64,000 bases of DNA, from the NCBI GenBank assembly GCA_003134655.1, contig PLBY01000154.1, positions 101,145 to 165,144 on the forward strand, read 5' to 3'. The stretch is from Acidobacteriaceae bacterium (GTDB lineage: Bacteria > Acidobacteriota > Terriglobia > Terriglobales > Acidobacteriaceae). Both the position numbers and the translations under genes were made by a program. The notes below the pieces were generated by a model. That model did no database searches. It was not told the origin of the DNA and saw only the letters and a program-made list of their open reading frames with translations. Position 1 is the first letter of the stretch. Each line of letters opens with the position of its first letter. This document shows, one piece after another, positions 25,417 to 34,358 of the stretch.

Positions 25417-27039
25417 CTAGTCTTCTTTCTTCTCTGGCTCTCGCGTGATCGGCTTCTCGATGGGCTTGCGGGGGAGCATTTGGTCGCGCATGGCGGCGTC
25501 GTAGACGAAGCTGGCGACGATGACCGAGATCTGTTTGAGGTCTTCGGGCTGGAGGCGGTCGTAGACGTCCATGTTGGAGTGGTGGGTGCGGGTTTCGTAT
25601 TCGATGGGATCCTGGATGAACTGGAATCCGGGGATGCCGACCGCGTCGAAAGAAAGGTGGTCGGTGCCACCGGTGTTGCGCATGCTGAGCGTGGTCATGC
25701 CGAGGTCTTTGAAAGGCTCCATCCACGTTTTAAAGAGGGGAGCGACCGCTGCGTTTTCCTGGAGGTAGACGCCGCGGATTTTTCCGGTGCCGTTATCGAC
25801 GTTGAAGTAGGCGGAGACTTTGGCCTGCTCTGGTTTCACGGTGACTGGGCCGGCATCGCGGCGCAGGAGAGTGGGCATGTCTTTCATGTTGGGATCGTCC
25901 ATGCGGGGGCGCGAGCCGAAATGCTGTTCGACGTAGCCTTGCGAGCCGAGCAGGCCTTCTTCTTCGCCGCTCCAGAGGCCGATGCGGATGGTGCGGCGGG
26001 GCGTGATGCCGATAGCTTTCAGGATGCGGACGGCTTCCATCATGACGATGGTGCCGGCGCCGTTGTCGGTGGCGCCAGTGCCGGCATGCCAGGAGTCAAG
26101 GTGGGCGCCGAGCATAACGACTTCATCTTTCTTGTCGGTACCGGGGATTTCGGCGATGGTGTCGTACTGCATGAGGTCATCGTCGTAGAAGGTGTTGATG
26201 ACATTCAGTTCTAGGGTGACGTCTTTCTTCTGCTGGAGGAGGCGGGCGATGCGGGTCCAGTGCTCGGAGGCCAGGGTGAGCTGAGGAACCGTGGTGGTCT
26301 CGCCGGGCTTGTAGGATCCGCCGGACTGAACGAAGACGGTGCCACCGCCGGAGGTGCCGCGACTGTGGTCGATGACGGCGAGAACTTTTTCGTCGGCGTA
26401 GAACTGGTTGAGATCTTTCTGGAACTGGCGTCGGCGCGCGATCTCGGACATACGGAAGGGCGGGCGCTCGCCGGGGATTTCATATTCGGAGGTCTTGGCG
26501 AGGTCCTCGTCGGAGAGACGTTTGTAGGGAAGCTCGGTGATGGGCTTCACTTCGGCATCGGGTCCGGTGATGACGATCATTCCGGCCAGCTTGCCCTTGT
26601 ACTTGTCGAAGTCCTCTTTCTTTTCGATGTTGGCGCGTATGCATTTGCCGGTGACGACGCCGTCGGTGCCGGGGGTCCAGGCTTTGGCGTAGACGATGAG
26701 AGGGACGACGTCGGGAGTCGTCATGCGGGCGTTGACGTATTGATTGGCCCATCCGCGGCCGAAGGGACCCCAGGATTCGAGGTGAGCGTTGGTGAGGCCG
26801 GCGGCGCTGAGTTGGTCGCGGGTCCATTCGTTGGCGCGCTTCATGTTGGGAGATCCGGTGAGGCGTTCGCCGATGGAATCCATGAGGCCGGAGGCGTATT
26901 CCATGACTTTGGAATTGTGGAAGCCCTCATAGCGAATGCGGGAGATGGCTTCGAGATCGACTTTCTCCTGAGACCAGACTGCGGGGACGAACGACAAGAT
27001 GACGACGACTGAACAGACGAGTCGCGTAGACCTCTTCAT
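25417..27039 (-). CDS. Exported M28-family zinc peptidase with PA-like insert
   Basis: 540 aa with a signal peptide (LVCSVVVILSFVPAVWSQ). Residues about 130-300 hold a protease-associated-type insert (KGKLAGMIVITGPDAEV). The catalytic domain (about 300-520) has the M28 zinc residues in VVMLGAHLDSWHAGTGATDN and the catalytic glutamate in WSGEEEGLLGSQGYV. The C-terminal histidine ligand is probably in YETRTHHSNMDVYDRL. M28 enzymes are aminopeptidases or carboxypeptidases, here probably periplasmic or secreted. The tail is basic and charged (KPITREPEKKED). The gene is transcribed leftward, apparently alone. Confidence 0.88.
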   Translation of the reverse strand: MKRSTRLVCSVVVILSFVPAVWSQEKVDLEAISRIRYEGFHNSKVMEYASGLMDSIGERLTGSPNMKRANEWTRDQLSAAGLTNAHLESWGPFGRGWANQYVNARMTTPDVVPLIVYAKAWTPGTDGVVTGKCIRANIEKKEDFDKYKGKLAGMIVITGPDAEVKPITELPYKRLSDEDLAKTSEYEIPGERPPFRMSEIARRRQFQKDLNQFYADEKVLAVIDHSRGTSGGGTVFVQSGGSYKPGETTTVPQLTLASEHWTRIARLLQQKKDVTLELNVINTFYDDDLMQYDTIAEIPGTDKKDEVVMLGAHLDSWHAGTGATDNGAGTIVMMEAVRILKAIGITPRRTIRIGLWSGEEEGLLGSQGYVEQHFGSRPRMDDPNMKDMPTLLRRDAGPVTVKPEQAKVSAYFNVDNGTGKIRGVYLQENAAVAPLFKTWMEPFKDLGMTTLSMRNTGGTDHLSFDAVGIPGFQFIQDPIEYETRTHHSNMDVYDRLQPEDLKQISVIVASFVYDAAMRDQMLPRKPIEKPITREPEKKED

Positions 27040-27179
27040 GATGAGCGCTCCTGAGTGGGAATCAATCGGGGATTATACAGCCGGGAGTCGCGGGGAACGG
27101 GGATGGGAATTGTAAAGTTATTTCAAGGTACGGCAGCTTGTGTGGGCCAACATGCGGGGACTGTCGGGAAATTCAAAAT

Positions 27180-27216
27180 CCCCACCCTGTCGCAAAAAAG
27201 CGCGACAAGGGTGGGG
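27180..27216 (-). terminator. Stem-loop terminator after the TPR-paralog operon
   Basis: Arms CCCCACCCTGTCGC (27180-27193) and GCGACA-A-GGGTGGGG (27202-27216) pair with one bulged A. On the minus strand ATTTTGAATTTCC follows. It starts seven bases after the stop of the leftward gene at 27223 and resembles the terminator at 22087-22130 in design. Confidence 0.6.
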
Positions 27217-27222
27217 CACCCA

Positions 27223-29190
27223 CTACGGCTGGTCTTTCACTTGGTTTTCCATGGCAGGCGAGGGCAGGGGTTCTTTGCGTTTTTCGTCGGCGTCCACAGA
27301 GAAAAGCATGAAGTGATCAAAAGCGTGCCGCCGATAGTAGCGATGTTTGCGAAAGTCGAAGTAGATCTCTGCGGTCTTCGGCAACCAGAGAGTTGTATTC
27401 TTTTTGGGGAACGGCACTGGGCCATATTCCACGGTCTGGTGCTCGCTGAGCAACTGGATTTCAGGCATGGGTTTGACCATGTCGGCTTCGATCCGCACGA
27501 TTTGAAACTTGTCGGCGGTAATCCACGCTCTGCCTTTGAGATCGACGGGGAAAGCCTGACCGCCAAATGAATAGCTGTGCATTCGATTTGGACGGTCGTG
27601 ACGCTGGCGGAAGTGTACCAACCATGTGGTCTGTCCGTGCCAGACGGCCTGTCCCTCACAATGCAGATCGAAGTCTTTTTGCATGTCGGGACGAAAGACG
27701 AGCGCCAGCGCGATGAAGCCTGTGCTCGAAATAGCGTCGGGATAACCGCCCTGCCCGGGTTTGTCTGAACGATATTCTTCAATGAAAGCAGAGCCCGGTT
27801 CGGACTCCAACACCGTTGCCACGTAGTCGTACTTTCGCGTCTCGGTGTTAGTCGCAAAGCCAAACGCGTCGATCGACTGATGGAATAACTCTTCGTTAGC
27901 GGCGAAGCGGGCGAGATCCCGAACTAACTCCTGTACTCTTTTCCCCGACTCGTCGATGACTTGCGCGGTGGGACACGCAACGTCGGGGACGAAAGTTGGC
28001 TTGGTGTCGTCAACGTCGGGTGGCCGCCAAGTCTGAGGCGTAAGGGCAGGATCGGGAACGGCTCCAAGTGGATCAGCGCGGGACACAGTGATACCTGAAT
28101 TCTTCGCGTCTCTACCCGCGGAACCGGAATTGTTGTTCTTGAGATCTGCGATCAAGTTGTGGACTTGGTAGACCATGGGATTCTGGGGAGAATCCTTCAG
28201 GAAGATCTCGAGCGCTTGAATGGCCTCCTGGTTGTGCCCGAGCCCAATGAGCGCTTGCGCTAGGACAAGCTCGGCGGGGCTGGCAATCGTCTTTCCATTC
28301 TTGTTGCCCTTTGTGATCGCAATCAACGCTTCGTCTCGGGCTTTGCCATAATCCTTCTGGCTAAGATAGGCGTCCGCCAACAAGTTATGAGGCAGCCAAT
28401 TGTCGTCGTCGGCTAGAACGGCTTGCTCCAGGGCGGATCGAGCTGCGGGATAGTCTTCTTGTTCCAAGGCGGTTCTGCCCAACAGAGTCAGCGCCTGGGC
28501 GTTGTGAGGACCGAGGGATGCGGCGGCAGTCAAGTAGGTTCGTGCATGTGTATAGTCTTTCCGCTGGAAGTACAGATAACCGAGTAAAAAATCCAAATCT
28601 GAACTGGCGGGAGCTAATTTGTAAGCGGCCTCCAGATGCTTCTGCGCTTCTGCGAGGTCGCCTAACTTCAGCAGAGACACAGCGTGTCTGACTTCTTTCC
28701 GCGCTTTGGCAGAAATGATGCCGGCCGCGACGTCGAGGTTGACAGCCGAGGGATCGCGTTCCAATACAATGTCAATCGGCTCCGGGTGAATTGTGCTCAC
28801 CACTTGCACCTGTTGACGAGCGCTGATGTATCCCAACGCGCTGACCTCTATTTCATAGTTTCCGAAAGCGGTGTCGACGAATACGCCGTCTGCATCGCCT
28901 TCGATTGTCTGGAACACGCCCAAGTGATTGGCGAGATTCATGAGTTCCAGCCGGACGGGCCCTTCCATGCGAGCGCTCTTCTTTTCGGCGAACACATGGA
29001 ATACGAGTACTCCGGTCCCTGGGGCGGTGTTGTAACTCGCGATGTTTGAAATGTTGTTTGGATTTCTTGTAAGTTCGCCCGGGCTGTTTGCTGGGATCTG
29101 GGCGAGAACGTTCACAATAAGCGTGCACGCGACTAACAGGATGGAGGGTACGCGGGCGAAGGTGTGGTCGATGCGACTGATACGAAGCAT
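27223..29190 (-). CDS. Exported TPR protein with N-terminal beta domain and uncharacterised C-terminal domain (paralog B)
   Basis: 655 aa. Residues 1-31 form a signal peptide. Residues about 50-150 are a carboxypeptidase-regulatory-like beta domain (APGTGVLVFHVFAEKKSARM). Residues about 165-345 are TPRs (AEAQKHLEAAYKLAPASSDL, DFLLGYLYFQRKDYTHARTY). Residues about 410-655 are a conserved C-terminal domain with ETRKYDYVATVLESEPGSAF, DLKGRAWITADKFQIVRIEA and the strongly basic, aromatic RKHRYYRRHAFDHFMLFSVD. The last region recalls LolA/outer-membrane lipoprotein-sorting-like beta folds, but I do not recognise the family. It follows its paralog by 7 bp and is surely co-transcribed. An envelope role is likely. 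Confidence 0.7.
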   Translation of the reverse strand: MLRISRIDHTFARVPSILLVACTLIVNVLAQIPANSPGELTRNPNNISNIASYNTAPGTGVLVFHVFAEKKSARMEGPVRLELMNLANHLGVFQTIEGDADGVFVDTAFGNYEIEVSALGYISARQQVQVVSTIHPEPIDIVLERDPSAVNLDVAAGIISAKARKEVRHAVSLLKLGDLAEAQKHLEAAYKLAPASSDLDFLLGYLYFQRKDYTHARTYLTAAASLGPHNAQALTLLGRTALEQEDYPAARSALEQAVLADDDNWLPHNLLADAYLSQKDYGKARDEALIAITKGNKNGKTIASPAELVLAQALIGLGHNQEAIQALEIFLKDSPQNPMVYQVHNLIADLKNNNSGSAGRDAKNSGITVSRADPLGAVPDPALTPQTWRPPDVDDTKPTFVPDVACPTAQVIDESGKRVQELVRDLARFAANEELFHQSIDAFGFATNTETRKYDYVATVLESEPGSAFIEEYRSDKPGQGGYPDAISSTGFIALALVFRPDMQKDFDLHCEGQAVWHGQTTWLVHFRQRHDRPNRMHSYSFGGQAFPVDLKGRAWITADKFQIVRIEADMVKPMPEIQLLSEHQTVEYGPVPFPKKNTTLWLPKTAEIYFDFRKHRYYRRHAFDHFMLFSVDADEKRKEPLPSPAMENQVKDQP

Positions 29191-29197
29191 GGCGGGC

Positions 29198-31159
29198 CTA
29201 AGATTTCTTCTCGACGGCAGGCGGTGCCGCCGGCTCTTTCCGCTTTTCCTGGGTCTCGGCCGAGAACAACATGTAGTGATCGAAACTGTGGCGGCGGTAG
29301 TAGTGGTGTTTGCGGAAGTCGAAGTAAATATCCGCGCTCTTGGGGAGCCAGAGGGAAGTGTTCTTCTTGGGAAACGGGACGGGCCCGTATTCCACGACTT
29401 CGTGTTCCGCGAGAAGTCGGATTTCGGGCATGGGCTTGACCATCTCGGATTCTATGCGCACGATCTGGAAGGTGTCGGCGGCGATCCATGCCCTTCCTTT
29501 CAAGTCAACGGGATAAATTTGAGTGCCGATTTTATAGCTGTGAATGCGGTTGGGGCGGTCTTCGCGCTGGCGGAAGTGGACAAGCCATGTGGCCCGCCCG
29601 TGCCAGTCCCCGAGGCCTTCGCAGGTCATGACGAAGTTGCCGCGCATGTGAGGATGGAAGACGAGCGCGAGAACAGCAAAGCCGGTGCTGGCAATATTGT
29701 CCGGATATTCCGCCGCGCCGACTTTGTCGGAGCGGTATTCATCGACCGCGAGAAATCCGGGCTGAGGTTCGGAGATAGAAGCGACGTAGTTGTACTTGCG
29801 GGTTTCGGTGCGAACGGGGATGCCGAATTCGTTGAGGGATTGATGCATTAGCTCTTCAACGGCGGCGAAACGTGCGACGTCCTCGACAAGCGCCTCCACG
29901 CGTCTACCGGACTCTTCCACGACCCTCTCGGACGGACAGACGACGTCGGGTGCGACGGCGGGCTTGATTTCATCGATGCCCGAGGGTTGCCACGAATTCA
30001 CGGAGAGGCCGGGAGCGGCAAGGGCCGCAAGTGGATCGACGGCGGAAAGATCAGCCTGGGTCGTCTGCGTGTCATCGAGTGGCGCGGAAGCGGAGGGACG
30101 CTTCTGGATCTCCGCGATCAGAGTGCGAACCTGAGGAGCCAAGGGATGTTGCGGCGATTGCTCGAGGAAGACCTGTAGAGCTTGAATGCCTTCCTGATCT
30201 TGACGGAGGTTTACGAGGGCTTGACCGAGGACGAGTTGGGCGGGGCTGGCAGTCGTTTTGCCCTTGGTGATCGCGATCTGCGCCTGGTCGCGGGCTTTGT
30301 CGTAGTCGCGCTGGCGCAGGTAAGTATCGGCGAGGAGGTTGTGCGGGAGCCAGTTTTCGGGATCCGCCAGTATGGCTTGCTCGAGCGCGGATCGTGCGGC
30401 CGGGTAATCCTGGCGTTCGAGGTTGGTTCGGCCCAAGAGGGTGAGAGCCTGAGCGTTGTGCGGGCTGAAATTCGCCGCTGTCCCCAGGTAAGTTCCGGCC
30501 TGGGCGAATTCTCCCTTTTGAAAATACAAATACCCGAGAAGAAAGTTCAGATCGGGGCTGGCTGGCGACAGCTTATAGGCGTCGTCGAGTTGTTTCTGCG
30601 CTTCTTTGAGCTTTCCAGACTTGAGTGCCGCAATGGCGTGCTTGGTCTGCTTCCGCGCTTTCGGCGACAGCAACGCGCCCGACACATCAAGATTGATCGC
30701 TTCGGGATCGCGGTTGAGCACGATGTCAGTGCGAGCGGGGCCGAGGGAGTCCCCGAGTTTTACTTCTTTATGAGTGCTGAGAAAGCCGACGGCGCTTACA
30801 TCCACGGCGTAGCTTCCGTAGGGGAGGTCGGTAAAGACTCCCAGCGACGTATCGCCGGTGGTCTGCCATGTGGCCGACTGATTGTCCAGGTTTACGAGTT
30901 TCAATAGCGCCTGGCGATCGAGTTGAGCACCCTTGCGTTCGGCATACACGGTGAAGATGAGGACTCCCGTGCCGGGGGCCGTGGGATAGGTTGTGACGAC
31001 CCGCCGATTGGGGTCATCGACGCCGTGCAGCGGCTGGGGGTTTGGGACGGAAACGCGGTCCTGAGCGATGGCAGTTGCGGAGAGCAAACCAGCGAGAGAG
31101 AAGAGGACGTAGAGAAGCCGCGCGACACGATGCATCGCAATGGCGTGGCCGCGGAGCAT
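29198..31159 (-). CDS. Exported TPR protein with N-terminal beta domain and uncharacterised C-terminal domain (paralog A)
   Basis: I set the start at ATG 31159 (GGGGA seven bases upstream); the frame runs open 28 codons further. The product has 653 aa, almost the length of its downstream neighbour (655), and both begin MLR. Domains are the same: signal peptide (LYVLFSLAGLLSATAIAQ), beta domain (APGTGVLIFTVYAERKGAQL), TPRs (EAQKQLDDAYKLSPASPDLN) and C-terminal domain (DLKGRAWIAADTFQIVRIES, RKHHYYRRHSFDHYMLFSAE). The two proteins align over their full length with clear similarity, so they are a tandem duplication. Function is unknown; the TPR and secretion point to envelope protein interactions. 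Confidence 0.7.
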   Translation of the reverse strand: MLRGHAIAMHRVARLLYVLFSLAGLLSATAIAQDRVSVPNPQPLHGVDDPNRRVVTTYPTAPGTGVLIFTVYAERKGAQLDRQALLKLVNLDNQSATWQTTGDTSLGVFTDLPYGSYAVDVSAVGFLSTHKEVKLGDSLGPARTDIVLNRDPEAINLDVSGALLSPKARKQTKHAIAALKSGKLKEAQKQLDDAYKLSPASPDLNFLLGYLYFQKGEFAQAGTYLGTAANFSPHNAQALTLLGRTNLERQDYPAARSALEQAILADPENWLPHNLLADTYLRQRDYDKARDQAQIAITKGKTTASPAQLVLGQALVNLRQDQEGIQALQVFLEQSPQHPLAPQVRTLIAEIQKRPSASAPLDDTQTTQADLSAVDPLAALAAPGLSVNSWQPSGIDEIKPAVAPDVVCPSERVVEESGRRVEALVEDVARFAAVEELMHQSLNEFGIPVRTETRKYNYVASISEPQPGFLAVDEYRSDKVGAAEYPDNIASTGFAVLALVFHPHMRGNFVMTCEGLGDWHGRATWLVHFRQREDRPNRIHSYKIGTQIYPVDLKGRAWIAADTFQIVRIESEMVKPMPEIRLLAEHEVVEYGPVPFPKKNTSLWLPKSADIYFDFRKHHYYRRHSFDHYMLFSAETQEKRKEPAAPPAVEKKS

Positions 31160-31239
31160 AAACAGATCCCCGAGCAGTGTTGCACAGCCGTTTGTGCGGG
31201 TCAAACCAAGGTTGAATGGGTATTCCTGCCGGAACGAAG

Positions 31240-32055
31240 TCATTCCTTTGCGGCTGATTTTTCCTGAGTGGATGAAGCTTGGCTGCCTTCGGTTTTCTGC
31301 TCGCCGGGGGAGGGTTTGGCATCTTCGTCGTCATTGTTGTTTTTTACGATGTATTGCACGATGAGCGAGATGCGGCGGTTGGACGGGTCGAGAGGGGCGT
31401 CGGCCTTGCGGAGTCGCTGGTCGGCAAAGCCGCGGACCTGGGTGACCTGGTCGGGGCGGACTCCATTGGCCTGCATGACGCGGCGGCCGGCGTTGGCGCG
31501 GTCAGTGGAGAGTTCCCAGTTGCTGTAGGCGGCGGAGGTGTAAGGCTGGGAATCGGTGTGGCCTTCGATGGAGAGTTTGTTGGGGAGTTTGCCCAATTCC
31601 TGAGCGAGGGTGACGAGCATGTCGCTGCCGTCGCCCTTCAACTTGGCGCTGCCGCTGTCGAAGAAAGTTCCGTTGGCGGATTCGGAGAGTTCGATGCGGA
31701 GGCCTTCGGCGGTCACCGTCATCTCGACGTGGCTTTTGAGCTTTTCGAAATCCGTCATCTGCCTGGCCTGCTGCAATTGTTCTTTGAGGCGCGGCATGTT
31801 GTCGCGAGTGAGGGTGAAGTTCTCGCCGGATCCGGCCATGTTGGATCCGATTTTCTGAGAGTTGCCGGTGGGGTCTTTGAAATATCCGCCAACAGCTTCC
31901 TGAACCTGCTTGCTGGAGCTGAGGAGCCAGAGGACGATAAAGAGGGCCATCATGGCGGTGACGAAATCGGCGTAGGCGACCTTCCACGCGCCGCCGTGGT
32001 GGCCGCCGTGGCCGCCTTTTTTCTTGAGGATGATGATGGGGCGAGTTTTGTCCAT
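31240..32055 (-). CDS. motB: Flagellar motor stator protein MotB
   Basis: 271 aa. A short basic cytoplasmic N-terminus leads into the single helix with the proton-accepting aspartate, AWKVAYADFVTAMMALFIVL (D30). A plug and linker follow, then an OmpA-like peptidoglycan-binding domain (LSIEGHTDSQPYTSAAYSNW, LSTDRANAGRRVM, FADQRLRKADAPLDPSNRRI). MotB anchors the MotA/B proton channel to the cell wall and drives the flagellar rotor. It lies 17 bp after motA, so the two form an operon with the PAS/GGDEF-like gene upstream. The tail after residue 240 is acidic and low complexity. Confidence 0.93.
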   Translation of the reverse strand: MDKTRPIIILKKKGGHGGHHGGAWKVAYADFVTAMMALFIVLWLLSSSKQVQEAVGGYFKDPTGNSQKIGSNMAGSGENFTLTRDNMPRLKEQLQQARQMTDFEKLKSHVEMTVTAEGLRIELSESANGTFFDSGSAKLKGDGSDMLVTLAQELGKLPNKLSIEGHTDSQPYTSAAYSNWELSTDRANAGRRVMQANGVRPDQVTQVRGFADQRLRKADAPLDPSNRRISLIVQYIVKNNNDDEDAKPSPGEQKTEGSQASSTQEKSAAKE

Positions 32056-32072
32056 ATTCTTTGTGTGGAGGC

Positions 32073-32978
32073 TTAGGAGGAGGCGGCTCCGGCAGCGGCC
32101 TCCGCCTCAGGCGCCGGCGTTGTTTCCGGCGGTCGGTTACGGCAGGCTTGTTCGAGTTCCTTGAATGAGGGGCGGACGTGGCCGGGAACGGCGCGGCGAG
32201 CGACTTCTACAGCCATGATGGGGGCAGTGCCCTTCAGAAAAGAGACCATGAGAACGCGCATGACATAGAGGAAGGCGTGTTCTTCTTCGGCGGCCTTGGT
32301 CATGTTGGCGGCGATGGGGCCGACCAACCCGTAACAGAGCAGAATGCCGAGGAAGGTTCCGACCAGAGCGGCGGCGACCTTGTGACCGATTTCTTCGGGC
32401 GGACCACCGAGAGCGCCCATGCTGATGACGACGCCGAGCACGGCAGCGACGATTCCGAGGCCGGGCAGGGAATCGGCCACGGTGCTGAGGGCAGCGGTGG
32501 GCGCTGTGGAATCCTGGTGGTGAACTTCGAGGTCGAGGTCAAGCATCTGATCGAGATCGAAGGCGTCGATGCCGGTGATGGCCATGCGGAGCGAGTCGCA
32601 GACGAAATCGCGAACGTGATGGTTTTTGAGGAAAGCTGGATTCTTGGCGAAGACCTGACTTTTTTCCGGTTCTTCCACGTCGGCCTCGAGCGCCATGAGG
32701 CCGTCTTTGCGTGCCTTGTTGAGCAGGTCGTACATCATTTTCAGGGTGTCGATGTAGGTCTGCTTGCCGAACTTCGAACTGCCAAACACACCGCCGATTC
32801 CGGCCGCGATCTTCTTGATGATGTGAAGCGGATTGGCGACCAGAAGCGTCCCCATGGCGGCGCCGCCGATGATGATCAATTCGGCCGGTTGAATGAGGAC
32901 GCGGAGGTTGCCGTGTTCCATGAGGTAACCTGCCACAATGCAACCGAAAACGACGACGATGCCGATGATTGCAAACAT
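32073..32978 (-). CDS. motA: Flagellar motor stator protein MotA
   Basis: Start set at ATG 32978, with GGGAG six bases upstream; the frame is open further back but only into the preceding gene. The 301-aa product has four membrane segments: MFAIIGIVVVFGCIVAGYLM at the start, PAELIIIGGAAMGTLLVANP, then VADSLPGLGIVAAVLGVVIS and HKVAAALVGTFLGILLCYGL. The long cytoplasmic loop between the second and third helices is where the rotor-contacting charged residues normally lie. MotA forms the stator pentamer with MotB. The start codon sits two bases after the stop of the upstream PAS/GGDEF-like gene, a tight operon. Confidence 0.92.
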   Translation of the reverse strand: MFAIIGIVVVFGCIVAGYLMEHGNLRVLIQPAELIIIGGAAMGTLLVANPLHIIKKIAAGIGGVFGSSKFGKQTYIDTLKMMYDLLNKARKDGLMALEADVEEPEKSQVFAKNPAFLKNHHVRDFVCDSLRMAITGIDAFDLDQMLDLDLEVHHQDSTAPTAALSTVADSLPGLGIVAAVLGVVISMGALGGPPEEIGHKVAAALVGTFLGILLCYGLVGPIAANMTKAAEEEHAFLYVMRVLMVSFLKGTAPIMAVEVARRAVPGHVRPSFKELEQACRNRPPETTPAPEAEAAAGAASS

Positions 32979-32980
32979 TG

Positions 32981-33937
32981 CTAACTCCCGGATGATCCTT
33001 TCGAAGGAGATCCGTTGCAAGACGAACCGTTCGAAGCGGGGGCAGAGTTGGTTCGCCAGGCGGAAGCTGCCTCCAGTGATTTCTGAACACGCTGCATCAG
33101 GGCCTCGACAGTGTCGCCGGGCTGGGCGGAGGCTTCACCGACCGCGACCGGGAGGGAGCGGCGTTCTCCCCACCACTCGATGCCGTCGCCGGAGAGTATG
33201 CGACGGACGCGCTCGCGTACGGCGGGCAGTGCTTCCTCGCGGCAGCCATTGAGGATGACGAGAAACTGGTCGTCACTCCAGCGTCCGATGAAGTCGGTAG
33301 ACCACAGGGTACTTTCGAGGGAACGCGCGACGACTCGTAATAAGGAGGAAGCCGCTTCGGGGCCGAGGCTGGCGCGGAAGTGGGGCAAGCCTTCGAGTCG
33401 CATGCTCAGCACGGCGAAGGGCATCTGGACCTCGACAAAAGTCGCAAGCGTGCGGCGCAGGTGGGACAGCATCAAGGCGTGGCTGGCGACGTCGGTGACT
33501 TCGTCGATGCAGCCGGGGAGCGTGAGGCTGCCGTCGCGATGAATCGGCGCGGCGGTTTGTTGCAGTTCTTCAAACGTTTCGACGGCGCCGATAATGGAGC
33601 CATGCTGGTTGTGAACGGGCACGGCGCGGACGCGGACCGGGATTTCGTATCCGGTTTTGTGGTGCAGGAACCCGATGGACTCGGTGGGATGCGAAGTCTT
33701 GATGGCGCGGGCGACGGGACAATCTTCTTTGCAGAATTCGCAACCGGGCTGATCGCAGTGCAGCAGCGTTTCTGAGATGCAGGAGTGGCCGATGACGTCG
33801 TGGCGCAAGTGGCCGGTGATGCGTTCGGCGCCGTCGCTCCAGATGACAATTTTCTTTTGCATGTCGACAACGCAGAGCCCGGCGGGGAGGCTCTCGAGAA
33901 TGCTGCGGCAGATGTCGGAATCGTGAAATAGAGACAT
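32981..33937 (-). CDS. PAS domain protein with degenerate GGDEF domain, first gene of the mot operon
   Basis: About 318 aa from ATG 33937; an alternative ATG at 33955 adds six residues, and neither has a good ribosome-binding site. Residues about 5-125 are a PAS domain (ILESLPAGLCVVDMQKKIVI) with a cysteine cluster C-x4-C-x2-C-x3-C in CDQPGCEFCKEDCPVARA, which could hold metal or sense redox. Residues about 145-285 are a GGDEF-like fold (ASHALMLSHLRRTLATFVEV) in which the catalytic loop reads RWSDDQFLVIL instead of GGDEF. Diguanylate cyclase activity is therefore doubtful; it may be a receptor or scaffold. Position directly before motA suggests control of stator function. There is a serine-rich C-terminal tail. 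Confidence 0.75.
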   Translation of the reverse strand: MSLFHDSDICRSILESLPAGLCVVDMQKKIVIWSDGAERITGHLRHDVIGHSCISETLLHCDQPGCEFCKEDCPVARAIKTSHPTESIGFLHHKTGYEIPVRVRAVPVHNQHGSIIGAVETFEELQQTAAPIHRDGSLTLPGCIDEVTDVASHALMLSHLRRTLATFVEVQMPFAVLSMRLEGLPHFRASLGPEAASSLLRVVARSLESTLWSTDFIGRWSDDQFLVILNGCREEALPAVRERVRRILSGDGIEWWGERRSLPVAVGEASAQPGDTVEALMQRVQKSLEAASAWRTNSAPASNGSSCNGSPSKGSSGS

Positions 33938-33955
33938 GCGTGGTCGCGGGAACAT

Positions 33956-34358
33956 CCCTGACTATTGGGGACATCGGCAAAATCCACAGGGACTTCAGAG
34001 AGCGCGGTCAGGGTCTTTCCGGCGCGAGCGTGGGAATCGCCGAGTTTTCAAGGAGATGGCAAGCAGGCGCGGAAAAAGTGGATATGGCACGGAAGTGCCA
34101 TAGGCAGGGGGGCGAGTGCCATTCTATTTTCTTCGGTGAGCAGTTCTGGGGGAGGGCTGCCCGGGCGTCCTGGACTCGAAAGAGTTTGGGGCGCTCGTTA
34201 TTTTTTGGGATCTTTTCCGGCCACACAGTGCAGTGTGGTCGCTTAGCGTAACGTCCCATCCAGATCTTTATCTCTTGTTCACGGCTTCCAGACGCATTCG
34301 CAGGCTGCGCTCGCAGCTGGAGCGGAGCCGCTTCGCCGATTTCGCCGGGGCCGAGAAT
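33956..34358. other. Intergenic region between the TonB-like gene and the mot operon
   Basis: About 400 bp. It contains a short palindromic repeat at 34084-34100 (listed) and presumably the promoter of the leftward mot operon. No open frame here carries family features. Confidence 0.4.
34084..34100. repeat. 17-bp palindromic repeat ATGGCACGGAAGTGCCA, copy 1
   Basis: Arms TGGCAC and GTGCCA around GGAA. The same 17-mer occurs in inverse orientation at 43380-43396, also intergenic. Confidence 0.6.
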
